Source of the DNA: an uncultured Prevotella sp. | GTDB lineage: Bacteria > Bacteroidota > Bacteroidia > Bacteroidales > Bacteroidaceae | Length of the DNA: 49,228 nt | Direction: 5' to 3' | Assembly: GCA_905233825.1 (NCBI GenBank) | Contig: CAJOFE010000018.1 | Coordinates: 1-49,228, forward strand | Shown here: positions 15,123 through 23,883 of the stretch, piece by piece | Numbering within the stretch: position 1 is the first letter of the stretch | Layout of the letters: each line of letters opens with the position of its first letter | Program-made: the position numbers and the translations under genes | The notes under the pieces: model-generated | What the model was told of the DNA's origin: nothing | Databases searched by the model: none | The model's input: the letters and a program-made list of their open reading frames with translations, nothing else

Positions 15123-16382
15123 TTAGTCTCCGATGTAGCGCTGGATGGTCTCTATGAGTTCCTCCACGCGGAAGGGCTTGGCCATGAAATCGTCGCATCC
15201 AGCAGCCTTGGCCTCGCGGATGTTCTCTTCAAAGGCGTAGGCGCTGAGGGCAATGATGGGCGTGTTGTGGTTTACCTCCTTGATGATGCGGGTAGCGTCA
15301 AGTCCGTTCATCTCGGGCATGCGGATATCCATGAGAATAAGGTCGGGATGGTCTTCCTCGTTCATGGTGACGGCCTCGATGCCGTTGCGGGCATGTAGCA
15401 GATGATAGCGCTTCTGGAGCACGATGCGTACCAGCTCGTAGTTGCTCTCCTCGTCTTCTGCCACCAAAACGGTCTTCATACTCTTCTCGTCAGGACGGTT
15501 GCTGACGCGGAGCGTGCGGATCATCTGCTGCGAGGTGGTGGTGCGGGTGCTGGTGGCGATGCCTCCGACGGTGCCGTGGAATGGCAACGTAAAGGTGAAG
15601 GTAGTGCCTTTATTGAGCTTGGACTGCACATTGATGGTGCCGCCCATCTTCTCGATGATGATCTTGCAGAGCGCCAGACCTAAGCCGTAGCCCTTGTTTT
15701 GGTCGGCATCTTGCGAAGCGTAGGCGTTGAATATCTGTCCGATGAAGTTAGGGTCGATACCCGAGCCGGTATCAGAAACGAAGAACTCTATATTCTGATG
15801 GTCGTTGCTGATGTTATAGCCATAGGTGATGGAGCCACGGATGGTATGCTTCAGGGCGTTGGAGATGAGGTTTGAGAAGACCTGCGTGAGCTTGTCCTCG
15901 TCGGTACTCATCATCACAGAAATGGTAGGCTTGTTCCAGTCGAGCTTGATGGTTTCGGGACAGCGGAACTTGAACAACTGTTTGATGCCCTCGAGCATGT
16001 AGTTCAGATCGACATTGGTCTTCTTAATGTTGATTTCGCCAGCCTCTACCCTCGAGAGGTCGAGAATCTCATTAACCAGACCGAGCAGGCGGCGGTTGTT
16101 GCTCTCGATAATCTCCAAGTAGTTCATGCGGTCTTGCAAGGAGTCGGCTTCTACCAAGATGCGGGCAAAACCTTCGATGGCGTTCAGGGGGGTGCGAATT
16201 TCATGAGACATGTTTGCGAGGAAAAGGGACTTCATCTTGCTGGCTTTCTCAGCAGCTTGTGTCTTCTCCTCGTATTCCTTTAGTTTCTTGTTAGCCTCCT
16301 CAAGTTGGGCGTTGGCCGTGTTCAATCGGTGGTTTACATCAGCAAACTTTTGGAGTAGAGCTTCAATATCTTCTTGGCTCAT
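15123..16382 (-). CDS. soluble hybrid histidine kinase
   Basis: Two-component protein with no membrane segment and no recognisable sensor domain. A coiled coil (residues ~10-50) leads into the HisKA motif NMSHEIRTPLNAIEGF with phospho-acceptor H60. The ATPase domain follows (N box around LISNALKHT, VSDTGSGIDP, then KGYGLGLALCK), and a C-terminal receiver has D352 in LMDIRMPEMNG and K402 in AKPF. It probably acts in the cytoplasm, either as a phosphate sink or relay to an unlinked Hpt protein; no output domain or partner regulator is nearby. A -7 box lies at 16411-16418. Confidence 0.93.
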   Translation of the reverse strand: MSQEDIEALLQKFADVNHRLNTANAQLEEANKKLKEYEEKTQAAEKASKMKSLFLANMSHEIRTPLNAIEGFARILVEADSLQDRMNYLEIIESNNRRLLGLVNEILDLSRVEAGEINIKKTNVDLNYMLEGIKQLFKFRCPETIKLDWNKPTISVMMSTDEDKLTQVFSNLISNALKHTIRGSITYGYNISNDHQNIEFFVSDTGSGIDPNFIGQIFNAYASQDADQNKGYGLGLALCKIIIEKMGGTINVQSKLNKGTTFTFTLPFHGTVGGIATSTRTTTSQQMIRTLRVSNRPDEKSMKTVLVAEDEESNYELVRIVLQKRYHLLHARNGIEAVTMNEEDHPDLILMDIRMPEMNGLDATRIIKEVNHNTPIIALSAYAFEENIREAKAAGCDDFMAKPFRVEELIETIQRYIGD

Positions 16383-16410
16383 GTATGTTCACCTTATCTG
16401 ATTCAGTTTG

Positions 16411-16418
16411 CAAAAGTA
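16411..16418 (-). promoter_or_regulatory. -7 box of the hybrid kinase operon
   Basis: TACTTTTG on the minus strand, 29 bp before ATG 16382. A -33 box at good spacing is not seen. Confidence 0.5.
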
Positions 16419-16484
16419 CATCTTTTTTTTCAAACAGCCGCATCTTTTTCTATTAAATATTTAAAAAATATTTCTTTCCGCATT

Positions 16485-17672
16485 TTACCCCCTTCTTGCT
16501 TTCTCCCATGTTCCGCTGGTTTTATGGGTTGTGAGATAGCGTATGCCGAGGAATACGTTGAGGTTCATGAACAGGAAGTAGTAGGGCACGTAAAGCAGTT
16601 TGCTCTTCTTGCCTTTCGTGGCGAGGAGCCATCCTAAGATGGCTGCTAAGTAGAAGAGCATCTGTAGGATCCAGATGATGGTATAGACCGTGCCGGCCTT
16701 CATCAGCACCAACGCTACGTTCAGGGGGATGAGTGCTAAAAGGGCGAAAGGCGTGATGCTCCAGCGCAGCACACGATGGGAGATAAATTGGAAGAACACC
16801 TTGGGGTGCTTGAAAGGATTCATCAGCTGTCGCAGCCACCAGATGCTCTGTAGGCCTCCGGCGGCAATACGACGCTTGCGCTTCGACTCTTCCTGCATGT
16901 CGGCCGAGCCATATTCGGTGGCGTAGGCATCGCTGGTGTAGGCAATTCGATGGCCGTCTTTCAGAATGAGCATCGACATCATGAAATCGTCGAGAAGGGC
17001 GTTCGACGGAGCCTCGCGGTAGTCGCTCATGCGCACGGCAAACAGTTCGCCAGCAGCTCCCATGGCCGAATAGAGCTCGCTGTCCCAGCGCTTCAGCGTG
17101 CTCTCGTATTTCCAGTAGAGACCTTCGCCTTCTGCAGCTGTCTGCCCCTCATGGCGAGCTGCCACACGCTTCTCGCCGGACACGCAGCTCACGTTGGACT
17201 TCATCATCTGGCGCACGATCTCGCGCAGGGCATCGGCGTTGAGCATGGTATTGGCATCTGTAAAGACTACAATCTCGGCCGTGTTCTCCCTGAGTCCGTG
17301 TTGCATGGCGGCTGCCTTGCCACGACGTTCAGGACTGAAAACGAGCGTCACCTCTGGGTATTGGCTGAGCAACTCATTGGACTGGTCGTTGGAACCGTCG
17401 GTAACCCACATGATACAGAAGCGTTCACGAGGATATTGCAGCTGGCGGATGTTCTCCATCTTCTCGGGGATGACATCCTGCTCGTTGTAAGCGCAGATCA
17501 TTAGCGTTACGGTGGGGTAGTCCTGCTCGTCGGCAGGCAGTTCGATAGTGGGTTGCTTCTTGCCGAACAGACGCTTCAGCCGCACCATCAGCCACAACAC
17601 CACAGCGTAGCCCACATAGGTATAGACAACGAGTGTCAGACAAATCCAGAACGCGATTTTCAGAACAGTCAT
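16485..17672 (-). CDS. membrane glycosyltransferase family 2 protein
   Basis: Processive-type GT-A glycosyltransferase. An N-terminal membrane helix (FWICLTLVVYTYVGYAVVLWLMV) is followed by the catalytic domain with TVTLMICAYNEQDVI, WVTDGSNDQS and FTDANTMLNADAL, and three or four helices close the C-terminus. The layout resembles enzymes that polymerise or export surface polysaccharide. It sits 3 nt after the HEXXH protein gene and downstream of a polyprenol-phosphate sugar transferase, so the three genes look like one unit for envelope glycosylation. The acceptor and donor are unknown. Confidence 0.9.
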   Translation of the reverse strand: MTVLKIAFWICLTLVVYTYVGYAVVLWLMVRLKRLFGKKQPTIELPADEQDYPTVTLMICAYNEQDVIPEKMENIRQLQYPRERFCIMWVTDGSNDQSNELLSQYPEVTLVFSPERRGKAAAMQHGLRENTAEIVVFTDANTMLNADALREIVRQMMKSNVSCVSGEKRVAARHEGQTAAEGEGLYWKYESTLKRWDSELYSAMGAAGELFAVRMSDYREAPSNALLDDFMMSMLILKDGHRIAYTSDAYATEYGSADMQEESKRKRRIAAGGLQSIWWLRQLMNPFKHPKVFFQFISHRVLRWSITPFALLALIPLNVALVLMKAGTVYTIIWILQMLFYLAAILGWLLATKGKKSKLLYVPYYFLFMNLNVFLGIRYLTTHKTSGTWEKARRG

Positions 17673-17675
17673 ACG

Positions 17676-19847
17676 TTATCTGATGATGGTCTTGTAGCCG
17701 TTGATGATATAGAAACCAGGTTTCAACGCTTCTTTATCGGCATGAATCCTTCGACCGTCGAGGGTATAGATGGTAAGTGGCGTGTGGTGAGAGGTGGAAG
17801 ATGAGGGGTCGGTGGTGATACGCTCAATGGCATCAGGCTGTCCCTGCTCCCTCAGCTCGTCGGCGGTCAAGATGAGCCAGCGCTGGCTCTTTGACGTATT
17901 GGCAATGTTGAAGTTGGTGGAATTGACCACGCCATTGGCACTTGCCGTCAGACTGGGCAGCGTCCAGTTGCTCGTCGGGTGGATGAGCCAATAGCCGCGT
18001 CGTGCCTGGTCGCCGCTACCTACATCGACACGACCTTTCATCAGGTGGAAGTTGCCTTCGTTGGTGCCAGCCCTGGGTTGGCTGATGGTCTTGAAGGTGG
18101 TGGCATAGGCAAGGTACTGCCCAGTAGCGGCATTACGCAACTGGTAGTACTGGTTCTGTGGCGTGAAAGTGATGAACCATGCCGTACTGTCGTTATCGGC
18201 AGCCTCGGTGGATGACATCTCCTTCCATTGCAACGCGCCGTTCGCTTGGGGCATCAGATAGGCTGTGTAGCGACCCCGCTGTTCGTTCTCGCTCGTGAGG
18301 TAGTACTTGATATCATCCTCTTGCTCAAATACATAGCATGGCTCCGCAAAAGTATTATAGCGATGTTCCAATCCGTCCTCGCCCAAGGCTTGTCCTATCA
18401 TGGCGTTGGCGAAATAGAGCTCTTTCTTGCCGGTGTCTTCGTGGGCTCCGTTAATGCCGTAAGGCCACAAGTGCTGGTAGTCTCCATTGAGTCGCGAACC
18501 GCTGGTGTTGTCCCAGAAATCAAGGAAAGCCGATACGCGGTCGCCCAACCAATGGCCGGTGCCACGCCCATCGCCGTCGAGTTTTTCGCGCAGGTTGTTC
18601 TTGTACCATTGCGTAGTATAGGGTATGACGCCCAGTCCGTGCTGCATCTCGTGCATGATAGTACCTGTACGCTGATAGCTGCTATTGGCTCCCATGTTGA
18701 TCCAGGGCTGGTCGTCATAGTAACAGTCGGCAGTTGGTGTGCCGGCGCTATAACCTATGTCGAATTTCTTCACGATGCTGGTCAGGTTGCTGAAGATGTC
18801 ACAGGCCTCGGTAGCCGCCTCGTTGACACGCTTGTTGGCAGCCTCGTCGCCACCGTTGTTATACCAGTAGGTGACGTTGCCCTTGGGGATGGTGTAGAAC
18901 TTGATACTTTCGCCATAGCCCGTCAGCCCCGTGGCAGTTTTGGCATAGGCGCGCATATAGTATAAAGTAGCTGGCTCTAGGTTTTTCAGCCAGTAGATAT
19001 CGCCATTGTTATTCAGGTGCTCGGTGGTGCGCTGGTCGTCGAGTGTGGGATCTGGATGAGTGGCCCAGCAGAAACCCTTCTCGCTGATGCCCTCGCTCTC
19101 TGCACTCTTGATGCGTCCGAAGGCCATGGTGGCGCCTCTGGCATAACGTGGGTCGGTAATGACCACAGGTGTCAGCACCTGATTGTCCTCTTCGCCATAG
19201 GGCGTGTCGCGTAGCAGCTTCACGTTATCTACAACGAGCATGGACGACTTGGCAGGTATTCCTCCTGCTGATTTGAAGCCCACCTGCACGTGTCCTGTTG
19301 TGATGTCGTCGAGGCGGAAGCAGATGGTGTCGGTCACCCATTCTTCGACGGGGAAGCTGTCGCGCTCAACCAGTATCGATGATTCTTTCGACAGCCACCA
19401 GCCCGAAAGACTTGTGCCGCGTGTGGCATCAGGATTACAGTTGCGTGAGGTTATTGTCAGCATATAGTTGCCTGCAGGCAGCTTCACCTGTTGGAAGAAT
19501 GTCAGTTCGTGCTTCATCGAGGCGCACAGGGTCAGACATCCTCCGTCGGTCTCGCCATTGGGGCCTGCCTGTGGAATGGGCATCTTGTAGAACATCGATT
19601 TCGTGCCATACTCGAACGTAGCTCCCGTCGTGTTAGTCGTTGTCGAGGCCTCATCCAAGCTCCATCCGGCAATGGTTTCTATCTTGTTCCTCACATCGAC
19701 GGAGTCTTCGGCCTTGTAGTTAATGTTCTTTGAAAAGTCGGCATTGAACAGGTAGTAATTCGTCAGATCATGCCACGTCTGCGCAGCCGCGCTATTAAAT
19801 GACAAATTGCAAACGACAAAGGATAAAGTAAATACGGTATTTTTCAT
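17676..19847 (-). CDS. secreted HEXXH putative metalloprotease
   Basis: Large secreted protein of unknown family. After the signal peptide (MKNTVFTLSFVVCNLSFNSAAAQ) comes a carbohydrate-binding-like beta region (~25-215) and a fibronectin-like segment (~226-320). A zincin-like domain with TIMHEMQHGLGVIP (H399, E400, H403) follows, then a beta-trefoil-like or DUF region. The end, IYTLDGRRIHADKEALKPGFYIINGYKTIIR, resembles the C-terminal sorting tails of type IX-like secreted proteins in Prevotella. The HEMQH motif suggests a zinc protease; the third zinc ligand is not obvious. The signal core is built of TTTGTCGTTTGCAATTTG repeats. It lies between two glycosyltransferases in one operon. Confidence 0.75.
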   Translation of the reverse strand: MKNTVFTLSFVVCNLSFNSAAAQTWHDLTNYYLFNADFSKNINYKAEDSVDVRNKIETIAGWSLDEASTTTNTTGATFEYGTKSMFYKMPIPQAGPNGETDGGCLTLCASMKHELTFFQQVKLPAGNYMLTITSRNCNPDATRGTSLSGWWLSKESSILVERDSFPVEEWVTDTICFRLDDITTGHVQVGFKSAGGIPAKSSMLVVDNVKLLRDTPYGEEDNQVLTPVVITDPRYARGATMAFGRIKSAESEGISEKGFCWATHPDPTLDDQRTTEHLNNNGDIYWLKNLEPATLYYMRAYAKTATGLTGYGESIKFYTIPKGNVTYWYNNGGDEAANKRVNEAATEACDIFSNLTSIVKKFDIGYSAGTPTADCYYDDQPWINMGANSSYQRTGTIMHEMQHGLGVIPYTTQWYKNNLREKLDGDGRGTGHWLGDRVSAFLDFWDNTSGSRLNGDYQHLWPYGINGAHEDTGKKELYFANAMIGQALGEDGLEHRYNTFAEPCYVFEQEDDIKYYLTSENEQRGRYTAYLMPQANGALQWKEMSSTEAADNDSTAWFITFTPQNQYYQLRNAATGQYLAYATTFKTISQPRAGTNEGNFHLMKGRVDVGSGDQARRGYWLIHPTSNWTLPSLTASANGVVNSTNFNIANTSKSQRWLILTADELREQGQPDAIERITTDPSSSTSHHTPLTIYTLDGRRIHADKEALKPGFYIINGYKTIIR

Positions 19848-19890
19848 AACATATTGATTTTTAGCTATTTAATATTATTTTATTCTTCTT

Positions 19891-20646
19891 TTACTCCTGC
19901 TTTTCGATTTTGGGATACTTTCTCGTCCATCCGTCCCAGCGTAGGCGCATCACACCGAAGAAAGCCTCGCTGAAGATGCCTCCCGACATTTTGCTGGTGC
20001 CCTCGCGACGATTGACGAAGATGACAGGTACTTCTTTCACCTTGAAACCTATCTTCACAGCGGTAAACTTCATCTCTATCTGGAAAGCATAGCCTTTAAA
20101 GCGAATCTTGTCGAGCTCGATGGTCTGTAGCACTTGGCGACGGTAGCATACAAAGCCGGCCGTAGTGTCGCGCACCTTAATACCTGTCACCATCCTGACA
20201 TATTTTGAAGCATAATAGCTCATCAGTACGCGACCCATGGGCCAGTTCACTACGTTCACACCACTTACATAACGACTGCCCACGCTTACGTCGAAGCCCT
20301 TATCATGACAGGCGGCGTAGAGTCGCGGAAGATCGTTGGGGTCGTGGCTGAAATCAGCATCCATCTCAAAGATGTACTCATAGTCCCTTTCCAACGCCCA
20401 TCTGAAGCCGGCAATATATGCAGTCCCTAAGCCCTGCTTGCCGCTACGCTCTACGAGGAACAGTCTGTCCTGAAACTCATCGGCCATCAGTCCTTTCACA
20501 ATCTGAGCCGTGCCGTCAGGTGAGCCATCGTCGATAATCAGGATGTGGAACTTTTGCTCCAGTCCGAACACGGCTCGGATGATCTTCTCGATGTTCTCCT
20601 TCTCATTATAAGTAGGAATAATGACTATACTGTCGCTTTTGCCCAT
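19891..20646 (-). CDS. polyprenol monophosphomannose synthase-like glycosyltransferase
   Basis: GT2 enzyme of the dolichyl-phosphate mannosyltransferase type, probably moving a sugar from a nucleotide donor to polyprenyl phosphate at the inner face of the membrane. The motifs VIIPTYNEKENIEKII, LIIDDGSPDGTAQIV and EMDADFSHDPNDLP (the metal-binding DxD) are in order, and VSVGSRYVSG and INRREG-like VNRREGTSKM follow. No C-terminal membrane helices are present, so it is the short soluble form. It is the first gene of the minus-strand unit with the HEXXH protein and the membrane glycosyltransferase. Its promoter boxes lie at 20685-20716. Confidence 0.9.
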   Translation of the reverse strand: MGKSDSIVIIPTYNEKENIEKIIRAVFGLEQKFHILIIDDGSPDGTAQIVKGLMADEFQDRLFLVERSGKQGLGTAYIAGFRWALERDYEYIFEMDADFSHDPNDLPRLYAACHDKGFDVSVGSRYVSGVNVVNWPMGRVLMSYYASKYVRMVTGIKVRDTTAGFVCYRRQVLQTIELDKIRFKGYAFQIEMKFTAVKIGFKVKEVPVIFVNRREGTSKMSGGIFSEAFFGVMRLRWDGWTRKYPKIEKQE

Positions 20647-20684
20647 AGCTTTGCTTTAGGTGATATTGCATTTCTTTGTAGGTG

Positions 20685-20716
20685 CAAAGATAATGATTTT
20701 TAGAACATTGACCAAA
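20685..20716 (-). promoter_or_regulatory. promoter of the glycosyltransferase operon
   Basis: On the minus strand TTTG (20713-20716) and TATCTTTG (20685-20692) are 20 bp apart, close to the Bacteroidetes optimum. It abuts the tRNA terminator. Confidence 0.7.
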
Positions 20717-20722
20717 AAAAGA

Positions 20723-20766
20723 CAAGGTTTTTTCAATTAATTAGAATTAATTCTGAAAAAACCTTG
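20723..20766. terminator. terminator after tRNA-Arg
   Basis: CAAGGTTTTTTCA pairs with TGAAAAAACCTTG (13 bp) around an AT-rich loop. On the minus strand a T-run follows (GTCTTTTTTT). It ends the tRNA transcript before the glycosyltransferase promoter. Confidence 0.8.
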
Positions 20767-20776
20767 CTTTCTTCCG

Positions 20777-20850
20777 TGATTCCGTTGGGACTCGAACCCA
20801 AGACCCACAGCTTAGAAGGCTGTTGCTCTATCCAGCTGAGCTACGGAACC
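20777..20850 (-). tRNA. tRNA-Arg (UCU)
   Basis: A 74-nt cloverleaf on the minus strand. The acceptor GGTTCCG pairs with CGGAATC (one G-U), the anticodon stem ACAGC/GCTGT encloses the loop CTTCTAA with anticodon TCT, and GGTTCGAGTCC gives the T arm. It reads AGA codons. The 3' CCA is not encoded. A promoter lies at 20886-20917 and a terminator at 20723-20766, so it is transcribed alone. Confidence 0.95.
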
Positions 20851-20885
20851 AGCCTCACAAAAGAGTGTTTGTCCTTTTGCGGCTG

Positions 20886-20917
20886 CAAAGGTACTCATTA
20901 TTTTGTAAACGGCCAAA
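20886..20917 (-). promoter_or_regulatory. promoter of tRNA-Arg
   Basis: TTTG (20914-20917) and TACCTTTG (20886-20893) on the minus strand, 20 bp apart; the tRNA 5' end is 35 bp further on. Confidence 0.7.
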
Positions 20918-20932
20918 TTTCTCCTTAAAAAA

Positions 20933-21748
20933 TTAAATTTGGAAGCGGATGTAGGCGCGGTCGTCGAAGCTGTTGTTGCCACAGGCAAAGGCTTTCGTTG
21001 CGATAAAGTCGGGGCCAATGTTCAGCGGGTCTTTCTGGCGTTGCTGCTCCAAACGGGCTTCGCTTTCTGCAAGGGTGGGACAGAGGAAGGGGTAGCCGTC
21101 GGAAGCCAATACAAGCTCCTGTGGCTGGAAACCAAGGGTGATGATGCGCACGTACTTTTCAGCTACGGAAAACCCATCAATGACGCTGTAGGTCTTGTTC
21201 TGTTGCCGCATGGTTTCAAGCATGTGGGGGATGATGGCCTGGCGTGCAGTATCATCATCGATGAAGTGATTCCACGGCTGGGGACTGGCCTTGATGATGT
21301 CGGCACGTTCTTTTGCCAAGATGGATTCGTAAGGCTTGGGGTTGTCGAATAGTTGGCCATCTACCAGACATTGGCAGTCGCCTATCATCCATATTTCGCG
21401 ACGCAGACGGCTGAAGATGACGCACGAGGCAGTAAGACGGTCTTCGGAATGCTCGGCGAGATGGAGTAGCATGGACTTCTTATAGCGAGCATGGATAGCA
21501 CGGGTGGCTCCGAGGCAGAACTGGTGGCAGGAACTGTCCTTGGGCATCTTCTTGATGTAGGAGCTGATGATGGTCATGGCCAATTCGCCGTTGCTTCGGC
21601 GACGGAGGGAAAAGTCACGGTGGCAACGTAGTTGACCCTTCGAGGTGGAGCCGTCGATGACGGCTACGAAGTCAGCGGTGACGACGATTCCGTCCTCGCT
21701 TTTCCGTTCGGGGTGCTTCGGAACGATGGCTTGCTCGATGATTTGCAT
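20933..21748 (-). CDS. PP2C-like phosphatase family protein
   Basis: Resembles serine/threonine phosphatases of the PP2C fold in its metal-binding stretches: VVTADFVAVIDGSTSKG near the N-terminus, MIGDCQCLVDG in the middle, VLASDGYPFL, and FDDRAYIRF at the end. Target proteins are unknown. ATG 21748 (MQIIEQAIVPKHPE) is chosen because the upstream extension lies inside the ygiQ gene and reads as shadow sequence. The first 77 nt overlap the ygiQ 3' end. It is the last gene of the six-gene minus-strand unit. All four motifs are present, so activity is plausible. Confidence 0.8.
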   Translation of the reverse strand: MQIIEQAIVPKHPERKSEDGIVVTADFVAVIDGSTSKGQLRCHRDFSLRRRSNGELAMTIISSYIKKMPKDSSCHQFCLGATRAIHARYKKSMLLHLAEHSEDRLTASCVIFSRLRREIWMIGDCQCLVDGQLFDNPKPYESILAKERADIIKASPQPWNHFIDDDTARQAIIPHMLETMRQQNKTYSVIDGFSVAEKYVRIITLGFQPQELVLASDGYPFLCPTLAESEARLEQQRQKDPLNIGPDFIATKAFACGNNSFDDRAYIRFQI

Positions 21749-23516
21749 GGTTGTCGTCTTTATACCAGAAGAAATACTGTCGTTGGGCCTGCTTCTCCTC
21801 GGGGGTATGTGCACAGAAAACGGGTTCCAGCGTGTAGGGGTCGTAGCCGGTATAGAACATCTCGGTGGAAACTGTCATAGGAGTGGGTGTGAAGTCCTGC
21901 ACCTGCTCTAATTGATAACCCATCTTGCGGGTAAGGGCTGCCAACTGAGCCATGTCCTCTTCATGACAGCCTGGATGGCTGCTGATGAAATAGGGAATGA
22001 GCTGTTGGCGTAGGCCTTCTTCACGACAGATACAGTCGAAGATGCGCTTGAATTGCTGAAAGAGCTGGAACGATGGCTTGCGCATGTACATCAGTACGCG
22101 GTCGCTGGTGTGCTCAGGAGCTACCTTCAGACGTCCGCTGACGTGACGGGTGATAAGTTCGTGGGTATATTCTTCAGCCGAGCGATTGGCGGTCTCATCC
22201 TTTCCTTGATACAAGAGGAGGTCGTAGCGCACACCGCTGCCTATGAAGCTCTTCTTCACTTCGGGCAATGCATCGACGGCATGATAGATGTCGAGTAGTT
22301 TGGCATGCGAGGTGTTGAGGTTTGGACATACTTGTGGATGTATGCAGCTGGGGCGCTTACATTGTTCGCAGGCTTTCAGGTTACGTCCATGCATGCCATA
22401 CATGTTAGCCGATGGTCCCCCGAGGTCACTGAGATAGCCCTTGAAGTCGGGTAGTTGTGTAACCTGCTTCACCTCTTTGAGGATACTCTCTTTTGATCGG
22501 CATACCACGAACTTGCCCTGATGGGCGGAGATGGTGCAGAAAGCACAGCCGCCGAAGCATCCGCGGTGGATGTTCACGCTGTGTTTGATCATCTCGTAGG
22601 CAGGGATGCGCTTGTCCTTGTATTTGGGGTGAGGCAGACGGGTATAGGGTAAGTCGAAGGATGCATCGAGCTCCTCGGTGGTCATTGGGGGATAAGGGGG
22701 ATTGACAATGACAAATATTCTATCCGTGGAGAGGTTGGAGGGCGCTTCTTGTATGAGCCGATGGGCATGCATCATGTTCGATTGCTCCTCGATGTGTCGG
22801 AAGTTCTCGGCTTGACAACGCTTGCTTTGCAGACACTCCTTATGGCTGTGGAGCATGATGTCGGAAGGGAGGGGAGAGTAATGAGAGGTCAGATAGACAG
22901 TCTGTGGCAGGTCGGTAATGTCGTGTATCTGCTCGCCGTCGCTGAGACGCCGTGCCAGTTCGAGGATGGTTCTTTCGCCCATACCGTAGCTGATAATATC
23001 GGCAGGCGCGTCACAGAGAATACATGGACGCAGACGGTCTTGCCAGTAGTCGTAATGGGTGAGACGGCGTAGAGATGCCTCGATGCCTCCCAGGATGATA
23101 GGCACGTCGGGATAGATTTGGCGCAGAATCTTGGAATAAGTGATGGTGGGGTACTCGGGTCGCAGGTCGTGACGACCATCGGGTGAGTAGGCGTCTTCCG
23201 AGCGTAGGCGACGGGCTGCGGTGTATTTGTTTACCATTGAGTCCATGCAGCCTGGAGAGATTCCGAAGAACAGACGCGGGCGTCCCAGTTTCTTGAAATC
23301 GCGGAAATCACCGTGCCAGTCGGGCTGGGGTACGATGGCCACGCGATAGCCTGCAGCCTCCAGCGTGCGGCCTATGACAGCAGCTCCAAATGAGGGATGA
23401 TCGACGTAGGCATCGCCCGAGAAAAGGATGACATCGAGGTAATCCCATCCTCGTAGCTCCAGCTCTTTCTTCGTGGTAGGAAGAAAATCCGTCAAGCGGT
23501 ATTTCTCAATTCCCAA
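21672..23516 (-). CDS. ygiQ: YgiQ family radical SAM protein
   Basis: Radical S-adenosylmethionine enzyme of the UPF0313 (YgiQ) family, reaction unknown. The N-terminal cobalamin-binding-like part (GWDYLDVILFSGDAYVDHPSFGAAVIGRTLEAAGYRV) precedes the 4Fe-4S motif CFGGCAFC (C320, C324, C327) and the long C-terminal domain (KVAPEHTSDRVLMYMRKP, FISSHPGCHEEDM). The only start that fits the family's LTDFLPTTKKE beginning is TTG 23516, and this codon lies in a GAGAATTGAGAATTGGG-type junction repeat, which also supplies the stop of the gene upstream. The last ~35 residues are basic, overlap the next gene and may be family-variable. Confidence 0.94.
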   Translation of the reverse strand: MGIEKYRLTDFLPTTKKELELRGWDYLDVILFSGDAYVDHPSFGAAVIGRTLEAAGYRVAIVPQPDWHGDFRDFKKLGRPRLFFGISPGCMDSMVNKYTAARRLRSEDAYSPDGRHDLRPEYPTITYSKILRQIYPDVPIILGGIEASLRRLTHYDYWQDRLRPCILCDAPADIISYGMGERTILELARRLSDGEQIHDITDLPQTVYLTSHYSPLPSDIMLHSHKECLQSKRCQAENFRHIEEQSNMMHAHRLIQEAPSNLSTDRIFVIVNPPYPPMTTEELDASFDLPYTRLPHPKYKDKRIPAYEMIKHSVNIHRGCFGGCAFCTISAHQGKFVVCRSKESILKEVKQVTQLPDFKGYLSDLGGPSANMYGMHGRNLKACEQCKRPSCIHPQVCPNLNTSHAKLLDIYHAVDALPEVKKSFIGSGVRYDLLLYQGKDETANRSAEEYTHELITRHVSGRLKVAPEHTSDRVLMYMRKPSFQLFQQFKRIFDCICREEGLRQQLIPYFISSHPGCHEEDMAQLAALTRKMGYQLEQVQDFTPTPMTVSTEMFYTGYDPYTLEPVFCAHTPEEKQAQRQYFFWYKDDNHANHRASHRSEAPRTEKRGRNRRHR

Positions 23517-23532
23517 TTCTCAATTCTCAATT
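23500..23532. repeat. junction repeat between two genes
   Basis: Near-tandem CAATTCTCAATTCTCAATT sequence. On the minus strand it holds the stop of the 115-residue protein (23527-23529) and the TTG start of ygiQ (23516). Confidence 0.6.
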
Positions 23533-23874
23533 AAATGGTGTGCCTTGATAAACACCTGAGGTTATGCTTTGGTTTTCGTTGCTGCGGTTTTTCCACTCAA
23601 CATAGTACACGAAGAGGTTCTGTAGTCCCAGCGCTTTCATGTTGGGGTTGTAGATGACGTCGAGGCAGAGGTCGAGCAGCGCCTTGTCGCGTCCTGCTTC
23701 CGACTCTAATAGCGAGCGGATGTTCAGTTTCAGTTTGTCGAGCACATCCTCATCTACATATCCGTGGGAGTCAACGAGGTCGCGCAAAAGCTGGTATTTG
23801 TCGAGTGTTTCCAGATGTTGCTCCGAAACTTCGATGCTCCTAGTCCCTGATGAGTTAGCTTGAATTTTTGCCAT
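23527..23874 (-). CDS. hypothetical protein, 115 residues
   Basis: I do not recognise this protein. It is soluble, acidic and mostly helical (for example EQHLETLDKYQLLRDLVDSHGYVDEDVLDKLKLNIRSLLESEAGRDKALLDLC), with no membrane segment, cysteine motif or repeat. The last residues (SNENQSITSGVYQGTPFN) end in a stop supplied by a junction repeat. It sits 9 nt after the amidase/golvesin gene and 10 nt before ygiQ in the same direction, so it is co-transcribed. Confidence 0.75.
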   Translation of the reverse strand: MAKIQANSSGTRSIEVSEQHLETLDKYQLLRDLVDSHGYVDEDVLDKLKLNIRSLLESEAGRDKALLDLCLDVIYNPNMKALGLQNLFVYYVEWKNRSNENQSITSGVYQGTPFN

Positions 23875-23883
23875 AGTATTTTT

